Shown piece after piece: positions 25,001 to 33,766 of a stretch of 37,440 bases of DNA (positions within the stretch are counted from its first letter, which is position 1; the number at the start of each line of letters is the position of its first letter). A program made the position numbers and the translations under genes. The stretch comes from Janthinobacterium sp. (GTDB lineage: Bacteria; Pseudomonadota; Gammaproteobacteria; Burkholderiales; Burkholderiaceae_D): NCBI RefSeq assembly GCF_009923995.1, contig NZ_RFSK01000058.1:1-37440 (forward strand), written 5' to 3'. Under the pieces are notes generated by a model that ran no database searches, had not been told where the DNA came from, and saw only the letters and a list, made by a program, of their open reading frames with translations.

Positions 25001-25241
25001 TGCCGCTCATGCTCAGGCCCTGGTTGTAGCCGATGGTCACGTCGCTGTTGACCGTGACGCCATAGCCGCTGGCAATGACGACGGCATCCGTGTCGGCCAT
25101 CTGCAGGCTGGCGCAGGTGTATTGCGTGCCGGCCAGGCTGCAGCCGTTGACGGCGCCGCCATTGAAGTTGAGGGTGGCCGCCTGGGCAAGGGATGAGCCC
25201 AGCAGCAATGTCAGGGCAGCAAAAAAGTGGAGTAAGCGCAC
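22095..25241 (-). CDS. MshQ-like (DUF6701) surface protein with N-terminal beta-helix repeats
   Basis: Exported protein of 1048 residues. A signal peptide (about 1-21, ending AQA) leads into a low-complexity Ser/Gly/Thr/Val region. Residues 144-321 hold five tandem units of 35-36 residues, each made of two 18-residue coils (pattern GD-V/I-x-A-x-x-S then GN-x-x-x-P), as in bactofilin-like or other right-handed beta-helices. A Cys-containing segment follows (TCKAYTPSNPCSC; ACADAACSTVYTG), then a long DUF6701 region ending FGVFKSGPVIYLRELY, the characteristic terminus of MshQ. MshQ itself belongs to the MSHA type IV pilus cluster and carries a LamG-like domain instead. No pilus gene is near. Probably a surface or secreted adhesin-like protein; role unknown. 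Confidence 0.85.
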   Translation of the reverse strand: MRLLHFFAALTLLLGSSLAQAATLNFNGGAVNGCSLAGTQYTCASLQMADTDAVVIASGYGVTVNSDVTIGYNQGLSMSGTAALTANKNIDFSNTNTPNLRITGGSLTAKGGIFKVGGQSNNNIVADITAASVSLGGTAVRVTGNITATGNIDISSGSVLNGAISGGSISANSNVSISGSVKATGAVSIGSSSTISGPISGATVTTSSSVTITGDVTASNSFSLGSGSSLTGNTTAPVVSIDASNSKVQGDITASTSLVVGSGSQVKGNLTSPTIDLKASGLLVTGDVKALNSLSIASGNGIKGNVEGGNVTLDSSNAYITGNALVDHITLGWQGRVQQTITCKAYTPSNPCSCVTNNSGWPYTDPLGPKCGPSTQAGPHHFQITHPPSALSCAPAPVTVTACADAACSTVYTGAAQVTLTPGGATAQINATQPATGTATSSVAQTTPASNVPLGLSSTPATTGALVCKSSVDGSVTNCQMAFVSSALQVSGIPRYAEAEGPIAISALQASASNPRACVPLFANQNKTLQLRCTYANPGTGTLPARIQNKDGSYIPLAVNTGSACSAAGAAVQLAFDANGLATPNMLYADAGALGLTATYASTSGSDSGLTMTGSGNVIVGPQRFVFSAIATPQRAGLAALPVAPATRISVSALNAAGALTANFGRETTAQTVLLDRIFVAPSFSGAANPAVAGSLAFNNGNGIGTASNLSWAEAGTIQFTATMATYLGAAPPAVNGVIPPFTTGASNSVQFIPHHFVTEVPGSEPMPCKAPLSCAAGSFIYAQQPFKLRVTAQNAANGTTLNFDGRDTALTAQVALRAYDAATGLTAFPPATPAGSRLSDGTAAQTTVTGIAPASFTTGVASSQIAYRFPGAYAVPAGTVALAPPTDVLFRATTPYAGATVTSAPSDAGTEARLTVLTGRIMVPNSYGSERLPIRLPVQVQYWNGSWLGNVSDSATQFTQAGVILANCRQGLGAGTCNGATKVQNGSYTFASGVLPSPNGQLVLLAPGVAGSVDVSVGSLPYLPSTVGRAVFGVFKSGPVIYLRELY
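24279..24812 (-). repeat. Five tandem 105-108-bp repeats encoding 18-residue beta-helix coils
   Basis: These are the coding repeats for residues 144-321 of the MshQ-like protein. Unit lengths in residues are 35, 35, 36, 36 and 36. The last three align best, with alternating coils starting GDVTASNSFSLGSGSSLT, GNTTAPVVSIDASNSKVQ and so on. DNA identity between units is low, which points to an old duplication kept by selection on structure, not a recent slippage array. Confidence 0.75.
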
Positions 25242-25356
25242 GATATCCAGGAATCCGATGGGTGGGAGGCCAGCGGGCGCGCCGATATTTCCATGCTAAT
25301 CTACGCCATCGCTGTAGTTGCATTATGGCAGTATTTATCCTCCTCGCGCATATCGC

Positions 25357-26361
25357 ATGATCAAGCAAAACCCCAAAGAATTCCCCCTGCGCACCGTCGA
25401 CATCATCGTCTATCCCGGCTTCAAGGCGCTCGAAGCCATCGGCGCCATGAAGGTGTTTGACTACGCCAACACACATTTGCGCCTGCGCAACCTGCCCGGC
25501 GGTTACGACGTGCGCATCGCCTCGACGGCCGTCGGCCCCGTCGCGTCCGACACCCTGATGTCGCTGCACGCGAGCAAGGCGCTCGATGCGCATCGCCTGC
25601 CCGACCTGGCCGTCATCGTCGGCTGCCACCACGTCGAGCAAGTCTTGCAGGACATTCCCGCCCTGGCCGCCTGGGTGGCCGAGGCGGCGCCCCGCATCGA
25701 CACGCTGGCCGCCCTGTGCACGGGCTGCTTCTTCCTGGCCGAGGCGGGCGTGCTCGATGGCAAGAGCGCGGCCACGCACTGGAGCGCCGTGGACAGCCTG
25801 CGCCAGCGCTACCCCTTGATCCAGGTCAATGCCGATGCGATTTTCGTGCGGGAAGGGAAATTCTGGACGTCGGCCGGCGTGACGGCCGGCATCGACCTGG
25901 CGCTGGCCCTGGTGGAAGACGATTTCAGCCGCGATATCGCCCTGGAAGTGGCGCGCGACCTGGTGGTGTACCTGAAACGACCCGGCGGCCAGTCGCAGTT
26001 TTCCGTGCACCTGTCGAGCCAGATGACGACGCATCCCACCATCCGCCAGTTGCAGGGCTGGATCATGGAGCATCTGGCCGACGAGCTCACGGTGCCCTTG
26101 CTGGCGGCCCGGCTGGCCATGAGCGAGCGCAATTTCACGCGCGTGTTCCAGCGCGAAACGGGCACCAGCCCCACGGAATTCATCGAAACGGCCCGCTTCG
26201 AAGTGGCGCGCCGCTTGCTGGAAGACAATGTGTCGTCATTGAAACAGGTGGCCGCGCAAGCGGGCCTGCACAGCGAGGAAAGGCTGCGCCGCCTGTTTCA
26301 GAAGAAACTCGCCATCACCCCGCGCGACTACCGCGAGCGCTTTTCCAGCACGGCGCGCTAG
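25357..26361 (+). CDS. GlxA family transcriptional regulator (DJ-1/PfpI domain plus AraC HTH)
   Basis: 334 residues. The N-terminal DJ-1/PfpI-like domain (about 12-190) has VDIIVYPGFKALEAIG and the nucleophile-elbow region AALCTGCFFLAEAGVL. The C-terminal AraC double helix-turn-helix (about 235-330) has LAARLAMSERNFTRVFQRETG and LEDNVSSLKQVAAQAGLHSEERLRRLFQKKL. Such regulators often control catabolic or nitrogen-related genes in response to a small metabolite. The start at 25357 is the first ATG with good homology-like onset; a TTG at 25318 is in frame but unlikely, and no strong Shine-Dalgarno sequence is visible for either. It is divergent from the MshQ-like gene, which makes that gene a possible target. 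Confidence 0.88.
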   Translation: MIKQNPKEFPLRTVDIIVYPGFKALEAIGAMKVFDYANTHLRLRNLPGGYDVRIASTAVGPVASDTLMSLHASKALDAHRLPDLAVIVGCHHVEQVLQDIPALAAWVAEAAPRIDTLAALCTGCFFLAEAGVLDGKSAATHWSAVDSLRQRYPLIQVNADAIFVREGKFWTSAGVTAGIDLALALVEDDFSRDIALEVARDLVVYLKRPGGQSQFSVHLSSQMTTHPTIRQLQGWIMEHLADELTVPLLAARLAMSERNFTRVFQRETGTSPTEFIETARFEVARRLLEDNVSSLKQVAAQAGLHSEERLRRLFQKKLAITPRDYRERFSSTAR

Positions 26362-26382
26362 CGGCAGGGCGAGCAGGACGAA

Positions 26383-26616
26383 TCAGCGCGACTTCTTGCT
26401 GCGCACGTGGCGCGTGGCCAGCTGCCGGCGGTGCCAGGCCAGCGGCGTAAACATCAGCGCGCACAGCAGATACGTGGCCAGCAGCGCCAGCCAGATGGCG
26501 GGCGTGGCCAGGATGGCGGCATTGCTCCACCACAAGGCCAGCAGCGAGGCCAGGGCCGCGCCGAGAAAGACGGGCAGCATGCGCCGCAGGGTCAGCAGAT
26601 AGGCAGTGGCAAACAT
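26383..26616 (-). CDS. Small two-helix membrane protein, unknown function
   Basis: 77 residues. Two hydrophobic helices (about 12-30, LPVFLGAALASLLALWW, and 35-58) are followed by a strongly basic C-terminus (WHRRQLATRHVRSKKSR), which should lie on the cytoplasmic side. The start at 26616 has GGGAG about eight bases upstream; a longer frame to 26649 lacks support. No family recognised. It is convergent with the GlxA-type regulator gene, 21 bp apart. I am moderately sure it is a real gene because of the clean ribosome site and helices. Confidence 0.65.
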   Translation of the reverse strand: MFATAYLLTLRRMLPVFLGAALASLLALWWSNAAILATPAIWLALLATYLLCALMFTPLAWHRRQLATRHVRSKKSR

Positions 26617-26730
26617 GAACGGCTCCCAAGGCAAGGCGGATCCCTTCACACTAGCAGGGGATCCCGCCGAAGTACAGCGCGCCGCCCTGCCCCGTCCGTC
26701 AAGTGTTGCGCAATGAGTACAGCATGCCGA

Positions 26731-27837
26731 TCAGTACAGCACGACGGAACGGATGGATTCGCCGCTCTTCATCAGGTCGAAGCCTTCGTTGATGCGTTCC
26801 AGCGGCAGGCGGTGGGTGATCAGGTCGTCGATATTGAGCTTGCCTTCCATGTACCAGTCGACGATCTTCGGCACATCAGTGCGCCCGCGCGCGCCGCCGA
26901 AGGCCGAACCGCGCCATTCGCGTCCCGTCACCAGCTGGAATGGCCGCGTGGAAATTTCCTGCCCGGCCGCCGCCACGCCGATGATGAAGGACTTGCCCCA
27001 GCCCTTGTGCGTGCACTCGAGCGCCTGGCGCATCAGGGTCGTGTTGCCCACGCATTCAAACGAATAATCGGCGCCGCCGTCCGTCAGCTGCACGATGGCA
27101 TCGACGACGTTCTCCACCTCGTTCGGGTTGATGAAATGCGTCATGCCGAACTTGCGCGCGATGGCCTGGCGCGCCGGGTTGATGTCGATGCCGATGATTT
27201 TATCGGCACCCACCATCTTCGCCGCCTGGATCACGTTCAGGCCGATGCCGCCCAGGCCGAACACGACCACGTTGGCGCCCGCCTCCACCTTGGCCGAGAA
27301 CAGCACGGCGCCCACGCCCGTCGTCACGCCGCAGCCGATGTAGCAGACCTTGTCGAAGGGCGCGTCTTCGCGGATCTTCGCCAGGGCGATTTCCGGCACG
27401 ACGATGTAGTTGGAAAAGGTCGAAGTGCCCATGTAGTGGAAGATGGGCTTGCCGTCGATGGAGAAGCGCGACGTCGCGTCCGGCATCAGGCCGCGGCCCT
27501 GGGTGGAGCGGATGGACTGGCACAGATTGGTCTTTTGCGACAGGCAGAACTTGCACTGGCGGCATTCCGGCGTGTACAGGGGAATGACGTGGTCATCCTT
27601 CTTCAGGCTTTTCACGCCCGGCCCCACGTCGACGACGATGCCGGCGCCTTCATGGCCCAGGATGGACGGGAAGATGCCTTCCGGATCGGCGCCCGACAGG
27701 GTGTAGTAATCCGTGTGGCAAATGCCCGTGGCCTTGATCTCGACCAGTACCTCGCCCTCGCGCGGGCCGGCCAGGTCGACTTCTTCGATCGTCAGCGGGG
27801 CGCCCGCCTTCCATGCAATCGCTGCTTTGGTTTTCAT
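26731..27837 (-). CDS. frmA: S-(hydroxymethyl)glutathione dehydrogenase (class III alcohol dehydrogenase)
   Basis: Glutathione-dependent formaldehyde dehydrogenase of 368 residues: it oxidises S-hydroxymethylglutathione with NAD to S-formylglutathione and also reduces S-nitrosoglutathione. The catalytic zinc ligands C40 and H62/E63 (GICHTDYY, GHEGAGIVVDVG) and the structural-zinc set C92, C95, C98 and C106 are in place, as is the Rossmann motif VFGLGGIGLN. The length is normal for the family. The start at 27837 has AGGA upstream. The partner S-formylglutathione hydrolase (frmB) and a FrmR-type repressor are not adjacent. The leader carries a stable hairpin (27863-27878). Confidence 0.95.
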   Translation of the reverse strand: MKTKAAIAWKAGAPLTIEEVDLAGPREGEVLVEIKATGICHTDYYTLSGADPEGIFPSILGHEGAGIVVDVGPGVKSLKKDDHVIPLYTPECRQCKFCLSQKTNLCQSIRSTQGRGLMPDATSRFSIDGKPIFHYMGTSTFSNYIVVPEIALAKIREDAPFDKVCYIGCGVTTGVGAVLFSAKVEAGANVVVFGLGGIGLNVIQAAKMVGADKIIGIDINPARQAIARKFGMTHFINPNEVENVVDAIVQLTDGGADYSFECVGNTTLMRQALECTHKGWGKSFIIGVAAAGQEISTRPFQLVTGREWRGSAFGGARGRTDVPKIVDWYMEGKLNIDDLITHRLPLERINEGFDLMKSGESIRSVVLY

Positions 27838-27862
27838 GTGTGTCCTGTCTATGGTTGAACCA

Positions 27863-27894
27863 GGCGCGCGAACGCGCCGTATCCTCACATCATA
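27863..27894 (-). promoter_or_regulatory. Formaldehyde dehydrogenase promoter -10 box and leader hairpin
   Basis: On the minus strand a TATGAT box (27889-27894) is followed after 10 bases by GGCGCG-TTCG-CGCGCC (27863-27878), a 6-bp stem with the very stable UUCG tetraloop. Transcription starting about 7 bases after the box would put this hairpin at the extreme 5' end of the mRNA, a position known to protect transcripts. The -35 element is weak. Confidence 0.45.
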
Positions 27895-27958
27895 ACAAGC
27901 CAGGGCGAAAAGCAGGCGCCTGGAAGATGCCCAGCTGGCTTCCCAGCCTCACTTGCCC

Positions 27959-28591
27959 TTACTTGCTTTTTGCCCGGTTGAGGAAGGCGCCGTGCAGGCC
28001 GTTCAGGGTTTCCTCGGCCAGCAGCAGCTGGCTGGCGATTTCATTGATCTTGCGGCGGCTGGAACGGGCATGGTCGCGCAGCACTTCAAAGGCCGTATTG
28101 CGGTCCGTCTGGAACTTGCCCATCAGCAAGCCAACGGCCAGGCTCGTTTCGCGCCCGGCAGCCAGGGCCGCGTTCAGGTTCAGCTCGGTGCGGCGCAGCT
28201 GGCGGATCTCGTCGGCCCGCGCCAGGCCCGCTTCGAATGCGGGCATCAAGCGGCCTTCATCGACGGGTTTGACGACATAGCCGACGGCGCCGTAGGCGGC
28301 CGCCTGCTTGCCCGATTCGCTGTCGCCGCTGCCGGACAGGAACATGAAAGGCACGGCCGTTTCGCCATGCAGGCGCTTGGCCAGCTCCAGGCCGGACATG
28401 CCCGGCATGTGGATGTCGAGCAAGGCCAGGTCCGGCTCGCGCTGGGCGATCAGCTGCAGCGCCATTTCGGCGGAATTGGCCAGGGCCGTCTCATAGCCGG
28501 CATGGCGCAGGACTTCGCCAAGGAATTCCAACAGGAGCTGGTCATCGTCAACGATCAGGATAAGGCGTTTCGCGGCGGCTGGCTGACTCAT
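27959..28591 (-). CDS. ANTAR-domain response regulator (AmiR/NasT type)
   Basis: RNA-binding antiterminator-type regulator of 210 residues. The receiver domain (about 9-125) has acidic residues DDD near 15-17 and phosphoacceptor D59 in LALLDIHMPG, with the conserved Lys in YVVKPVDEG. A helical linker leads to a C-terminal ANTAR domain (about 140-200, AVGLLMGKFQTDRNTAFEVLRDHARSS-type). ANTAR proteins bind paired hexaloop hairpins in nascent RNA to prevent termination, often in nitrogen metabolism. No sensor kinase or NasS-like partner is adjacent, so its input is unknown. Confidence 0.9.
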   Translation of the reverse strand: MSQPAAAKRLILIVDDDQLLLEFLGEVLRHAGYETALANSAEMALQLIAQREPDLALLDIHMPGMSGLELAKRLHGETAVPFMFLSGSGDSESGKQAAAYGAVGYVVKPVDEGRLMPAFEAGLARADEIRQLRRTELNLNAALAAGRETSLAVGLLMGKFQTDRNTAFEVLRDHARSSRRKINEIASQLLLAEETLNGLHGAFLNRAKSK

Positions 28592-28624
28592 GGGTAAGGA
28601 GACCTTGTAAATATAGATGCTCTT

Positions 28625-28646
28625 ATTATATGCCGATTATTCGGCA
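28625..28646 (-). promoter_or_regulatory. ANTAR regulator promoter overlapped by a 16-bp palindrome
   Basis: On the minus strand a perfect TATAAT (28625-28630) sits 34 bases before the ANTAR start codon. Directly upstream, in the space between -35 and -10, is TGCCGA-ATAA-TCGGCA (28631-28646), 6-bp arms around 4 bases. An operator in this position would block RNA polymerase. The same hairpin is just past the end of thiE and might also help end the thi transcript, although only a TATAATAA follows it. Confidence 0.5.
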
Positions 28647-28668
28647 AATCCCCCATCCGTTCCCATGC

Positions 28669-29292
28669 TCACGCCGCAAACAATTGATTAAATTGCTGCA
28701 CTGCAATATTCACATCCTTCGCCTCGTCCATCCTGCCAACGACGCTGCTGATGGCCGCCACCATGTCGGCGCCCCGCGCCACCAGCGGCGCCGCGTTCTC
28801 CGGCGTCATGCCGCCGATCACCACGCAGGGCAAGGCGATCTCGCGCTTGGCTTGCAGCACGATATCGAGGGGCGTCGTCACCGGATATTTTTTCACCAGC
28901 GAGGGATAGAAGCCGCCAAAGGCCACGTAGCTGGCGCCGCCCGCCTCGGCCGTACGAGCCAAGGCCATGTCGCCATAGCACGAGGCGCCCACGATCTTGT
29001 CCTTGCCCAGGCGGGCGCGCACCTGCGCGACGGACGCATCCGTGCCGCCCACGTGCACGCCGTCCGCGTCCAGCTCTTCGCACAGCTCGACAAAGTCGTT
29101 GATGATGAAGGGCACGCCATACTTGCGGGCCAGGGCCAGCAAGGCGCCCGCCTGCTCGCGCCGCTGCGGCGCGTCGGCGCTCTTGTGACGGTATTGCAGC
29201 AAGGCTGCGCCTGCCTGCAAGGCTTGCCCGCTCACGTCGAGCAGGCGGTCGGTGTCGTCCCAGTTGGGGGTGACGAGATACAGTCCACGCAT
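28669..29292 (-). CDS. thiE: Thiamine phosphate synthase
   Basis: Joins HMP-pyrophosphate and thiazole phosphate to thiamine phosphate. 207 residues, TIM-barrel. Family motifs: LLQYRHKS near the start, the substrate/Mg region PFIINDFVELCEELDADGVHVG, and VAFGGFYPS and PCVVIGGMTPENA for phosphate binding. The start at 29292 has AAGGAAA upstream and lies 10 bp after the thiD stop. The frame is open back to 29556, but that part is a shadow of thiD. Last gene of the thi operon. Confidence 0.95.
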   Translation of the reverse strand: MRGLYLVTPNWDDTDRLLDVSGQALQAGAALLQYRHKSADAPQRREQAGALLALARKYGVPFIINDFVELCEELDADGVHVGGTDASVAQVRARLGKDKIVGASCYGDMALARTAEAGGASYVAFGGFYPSLVKKYPVTTPLDIVLQAKREIALPCVVIGGMTPENAAPLVARGADMVAAISSVVGRMDEAKDVNIAVQQFNQLFAA

Positions 29293-29302
29293 GATGTTTT
29301 CC

Positions 29303-30070
29303 TTATTGAATGAATCGCTGCGGCATGAGTTGACCTGGCGCAATCGCATACGCGCCGGCCAGGGCCGCATGGCAATAGCTTTGCGCCTGCGCCAGCGCAT
29401 CGGGCAGCGCCTGCCCCAGCGCCAGGCGCGCCGCGATGGCGGAGGCCAGGGTGCAGCCGCTGCCGTGAAATGCACCGGGCAAGCGCGGCCAGCGCCAGGC
29501 GCGCTCGCCGCCATGGGCATCGACCCAGCGGTTGAGTACCTCGTCGCCTTCGCCATGGCCGCCCGTCACCAGCACGTGCCGGCAGCCTTGCGCAAGCAGG
29601 TTTTCCACGCCACCGAGGGCCAGCGCTTCCGGCCCGTTCGGTACGATGATGGTAGTGACTGGCAACAAGGGCGCCAGCGCCAGCACGGCATCATCCCGGC
29701 TCAGCACGTCGCCATGGCCGCTGGCCAGCACGGGATCGAGCACGACAGGCAAACTTGGACGGACCAGCCGCCATTGCGCGATCAGCTGCGCGATGGCGGC
29801 CGCATTCGCCGCGCTGCCGGGAATGCCGATTTTCACGGCATCGATGGCGATTCTGTCGATCAGCGCCTGCGCCTGGCGGCGCAGCAGCTCCGGCGCCACG
29901 GGTTCGACGGCAAACACGCGGTCGTTGTCCTGCACCGTCAGCGCCGTAATGACGGGCAAGGCATGCGCGCCCTGGGCCGCGATCGCCAGGATGTCGGCAG
30001 CGATGCCGGCGCCGCCGGACGGGTCGGCGCCGGCAAACACGAGCACGCTGGGACGCCGCGTCACCGTCAC
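29303..30070 (-). CDS. thiD: Hydroxymethylpyrimidine/phosphomethylpyrimidine kinase
   Basis: Phosphorylates HMP and HMP-phosphate to HMP-pyrophosphate. 255 residues of the ribokinase-like fold: [17 protein letters not shown] at the start (substrate and phosphate contacts), [23 protein letters not shown] and the anion-hole motif [19 protein letters not shown] near the C-terminus. The likely start is a GTG at 30070 overlapping the thiG stop (GTGA); a second in-frame GTG is at 30064. No ATG fits without entering the thiG gene, so a non-ATG start with translational coupling is the best reading. Confidence 0.9.
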   Translation of the reverse strand: MTVTRRPSVLVFAGADPSGGAGIAADILAIAAQGAHALPVITALTVQDNDRVFAVEPVAPELLRRQAQALIDRIAIDAVKIGIPGSAANAAAIAQLIAQWRLVRPSLPVVLDPVLASGHGDVLSRDDAVLALAPLLPVTTIIVPNGPEALALGGVENLLAQGCRHVLVTGGHGEGDEVLNRWVDAHGGERAWRWPRLPGAFHGSGCTLASAIAARLALGQALPDALAQAQSYCHAALAGAYAIAPGQLMPQRFIQ

Positions 30071-30861
30071 GCCAGCCGGCCCGCCATCGGCGACGACGGC
30101 GAGGCGGCGAACTTGCGCGGCATGCGCCCCGCCAGGAACGCTTCGCGCCCCGCCCGCACGGCCAGCTTCATGGCGCGCGCCATGCGCACGGGGTCGCGCG
30201 CGCCGGCGATGGCCGTATTCATCAGCACGCCATCGCAGCCCAGTTCCATGGCGATGGCCGCGTCCGACGCCGTGCCCACGCCCGCATCGACGAGCACGGG
30301 CACTTTCGCCTGGTCGATGATGAGCGACAAGTTCCATGGGTTCAAGATGCCCATGCCCGAGCCGATCAGGGAAGCGAGGGGCATGACGGCCACGCAGCCG
30401 ATGTCTTCCAAAATCTTCGCCTGGATGGGGTCGTCGCTGCAGTAGACCATCACGTCGAAGCCATCCTTGACCAGCGCCTCGGCCGCGACCAGGGTTTCCG
30501 GCATGTGCGGAAACAGGGTCTTTTCATCGCCCAGCACTTCCAGCTTCACCAGATTGCGCCCGCCCAAGAGCTCGCGCGCCAGCTGCAGGGTGTAGACGGC
30601 GTCTTTCGCGTTGTAGCAGCCGGCCGTGTTTGGCAGTATCGTGTACTGGTCGGGCGGCACGAAGTCCAGCAGGCTGGGCGCGTGCGGGTCCTGGCCGATA
30701 TTCACCCTGCGGATGGCCACCGTGATGATCTGCGCTTCCGCCGCGTCCGTCGCTTCGCGCGTCTGCGGCAAGTCCTTGTATTTGCCGCTGCCCACCAGCA
30801 GGCGCGAGGAGTACTGTTTTCCCGCGATGGTCAGCAGGTCGTTGTTTGTTGCGGTATGCAT
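30067..30861 (-). CDS. thiG: Thiazole synthase
   Basis: Makes thiazole phosphate from DXP, dehydroglycine and the sulfur carried by ThiS thiocarboxylate. 264 residues, TIM-barrel. The Schiff-base lysine is K106 in [10 protein letters not shown]; other family motifs are [28 protein letters not shown] and [20 protein letters not shown]. The start at 30861 has AAGGAAG upstream. The stop overlaps the thiD GTG. Unusually, 143 bp separate it from thiS, where the two genes normally touch. Confidence 0.96.
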   Translation of the reverse strand: MHTATNNDLLTIAGKQYSSRLLVGSGKYKDLPQTREATDAAEAQIITVAIRRVNIGQDPHAPSLLDFVPPDQYTILPNTAGCYNAKDAVYTLQLARELLGGRNLVKLEVLGDEKTLFPHMPETLVAAEALVKDGFDVMVYCSDDPIQAKILEDIGCVAVMPLASLIGSGMGILNPWNLSLIIDQAKVPVLVDAGVGTASDAAIAMELGCDGVLMNTAIAGARDPVRMARAMKLAVRAGREAFLAGRMPRKFAASPSSPMAGRLA

Positions 30862-31004
30862 GTATTCTTCCTTAAATTTTTAAACTTCCAAAGAAAACCG
30901 TAGCGAGCGGCGATGATTTGTGGCCGAGACGCGCAACCGTGCTAGAGCACGGTGAGCATCGCAGGCCGCAAAGCGCGCCGCGCAGTAGGTTTGCTTGGAC
31001 GTTT
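30862..31004. repeat. Structured spacer between thiS and thiG
   Basis: 143 bp with no gene. The centre is a perfect hairpin ACCGTGCT-AG-AGCACGGT (30936-30953). Outer flanks are imperfectly complementary as well (GTGGCC near 30920 with GGCCGC near 30965, and further GCGGCG/CGCCGC arms), giving an approximately 100-bp cruciform-like element. It looks like a dispersed intergenic repeat inserted in the operon, but copy number cannot be tested in this window. Confidence 0.4.
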
Positions 31005-31217
31005 TCAGCCGCCGCCGATGGCGCGGACGATTTCCACCTGGTCCTGCGTCTGCAAGACCTGTCCCGGCCACGCCTTGCGCGGCACGACGTTGCGGTTGAC
31101 GGCCAGCGCCAGCGCCTGGTTTTCCAGCGACAGGGCGGAGATCAATTGCTCGAGTGTCTGTCCCGGCGGCACCTGGTGCGGCGCGCCGTTGAGCGTGATA
31201 TGGATCAATGCAGTCAT
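31005..31217 (-). CDS. thiS: Sulfur carrier protein ThiS
   Basis: Ubiquitin-like sulfur carrier of 70 residues. It starts MTALIHITLNGAPHQVPPG with the beta-grasp pattern, and LALAVNRNVVPR in the middle is typical. It ends in the required glycine tail (VRAIGGG), whose last Gly becomes the thiocarboxylate. The start at 31217 has AGGAGG upstream, 11 bp after the thiC stop. The adenylating enzyme ThiF is not in the window and must be supplied from elsewhere. Confidence 0.94.
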   Translation of the reverse strand: MTALIHITLNGAPHQVPPGQTLEQLISALSLENQALALAVNRNVVPRKAWPGQVLQTQDQVEIVRAIGGG

Positions 31218-31228
31218 CGCGCCCTCCT

Positions 31229-33190
<1,962 letters not shown>

Positions 33191-33231
33191 GTTCGGAATT
33201 GCGCACGCGGAAAAGCGGGGTGCGGTCATCC

Positions 33232-33331
33232 TAAAGCTTCCCTTCGCTGGCATTATCCAGATCAGGTTCGGAGGGTATTTCTCACCCGCGCTTGCACCGT
33301 GTTTCCACAGCGAAAGGCAGGACCCCTAGCG
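33232..33331 (-). promoter_or_regulatory. TPP riboswitch (thi box)
   Basis: Read on the minus strand the element begins with TAGGGGTCCTGC, passes through GGGTGAGAAATACCC, and contains the conserved core CCTGATCTGGATAATGCC, then AGCGAAGGGAAGC. These are the landmark segments of the TPP aptamer (helices P2-P5). It lies 90 bp upstream of thiC. A TATAAT box at 33357-33362 would start transcription about 20 bases before the aptamer, and a small hairpin (GCCGCC/GGCGGC-type, about 33335-33349) lies between. Confidence 0.95.
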
Positions 33332-33356
33332 TTTGCCGCCTTGCGGCAGCGAGCCA

Positions 33357-33362
33357 ATTATA
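33357..33362 (-). promoter_or_regulatory. thi operon -10 box
   Basis: TATAAT on the minus strand, perfectly placed before the TPP riboswitch. The -35 region (about 16-17 bases further) is a poor TGGCCA, so the box itself is the main support. The stretch 33363-33443 between here and the next gene otherwise shows only a 10-bp stem hairpin (33414-33436) after the small membrane protein gene. Confidence 0.5.
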
Positions 33363-33443
33363 CGCGTTTCAAGGCGCGTGGCCAGATGATTTCTTGCAGC
33401 TGTCGTCTTTGTGCATCTGCTGCACCGCAACAGATGACGGCGC

Positions 33444-33713
33444 CTATTTTTTCTTGCCCCAGCGCCAGCGCGTCGGTTCGCCTTTCAGCCAGCACACGCC
33501 GACGAGCGCGCCGGCGATGACGGCTTCATAGACGATGTACAGGGCCAGCGATTCCTGCGGCGGGAAGAGGAAGGCGCCGCAGGCGAACAGCCCCAGGGCG
33601 GCCAGGAAGACCAGCCAGCCTTGCCAGGTGATGGGCATGCCCCAGCCCCAGCCATAGGTCTTGGCGGGGAACCAGTAGCGCGGGGGCGTTGCCGGAGGCG
33701 ATTTGTCAGCCAT
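33444..33713 (-). CDS. Small tryptophan-rich membrane protein, unknown function
   Basis: 89 residues with a Trp-rich juxtamembrane segment (RYWFPAKTYGWGWGMPITWQGW) and two membrane helices (about 31-50 and 57-75), ending in a basic tail (RWRWGKKK). The start at 33713 has AAGGAA upstream; the longer frame to 33770 overlaps the end of the next gene. It is the last gene of a co-directional group with the receiver-PAS protein 53 bp before it. The pattern looks like a conserved family, but I cannot name a function. Confidence 0.72.
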   Translation of the reverse strand: MADKSPPATPPRYWFPAKTYGWGWGMPITWQGWLVFLAALGLFACGAFLFPPQESLALYIVYEAVIAGALVGVCWLKGEPTRWRWGKKK

Positions 33714-33766
33714 GATGCATTCCTTGTCGATATCGATACCGGCAAGTATAAAGCAGCCCGCCGCCG

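Noticed and set aside
21363..25196. A 1277-codon open frame on the plus strand opposite the MshQ-like and dienelactone hydrolase genes
   Set aside because: Its translation is Arg/His/Gly/Ala-rich without any domain and mirrors the GC-biased third positions of the genes on the other strand. The minus-strand products have signal peptides, triads and family motifs.
26673..26742. Three close copies of GTACAGC near the end of the formaldehyde dehydrogenase gene
   Set aside because: One copy is within the coding sequence and the spacing is irregular; too short and GC-biased to call an operator or repeat array.
29293..29556. N-terminal extension of thiE by 88 residues
   Set aside because: It overlaps thiD out of frame; thiE begins naturally with MRGLYLVTP after a good ribosome binding site.
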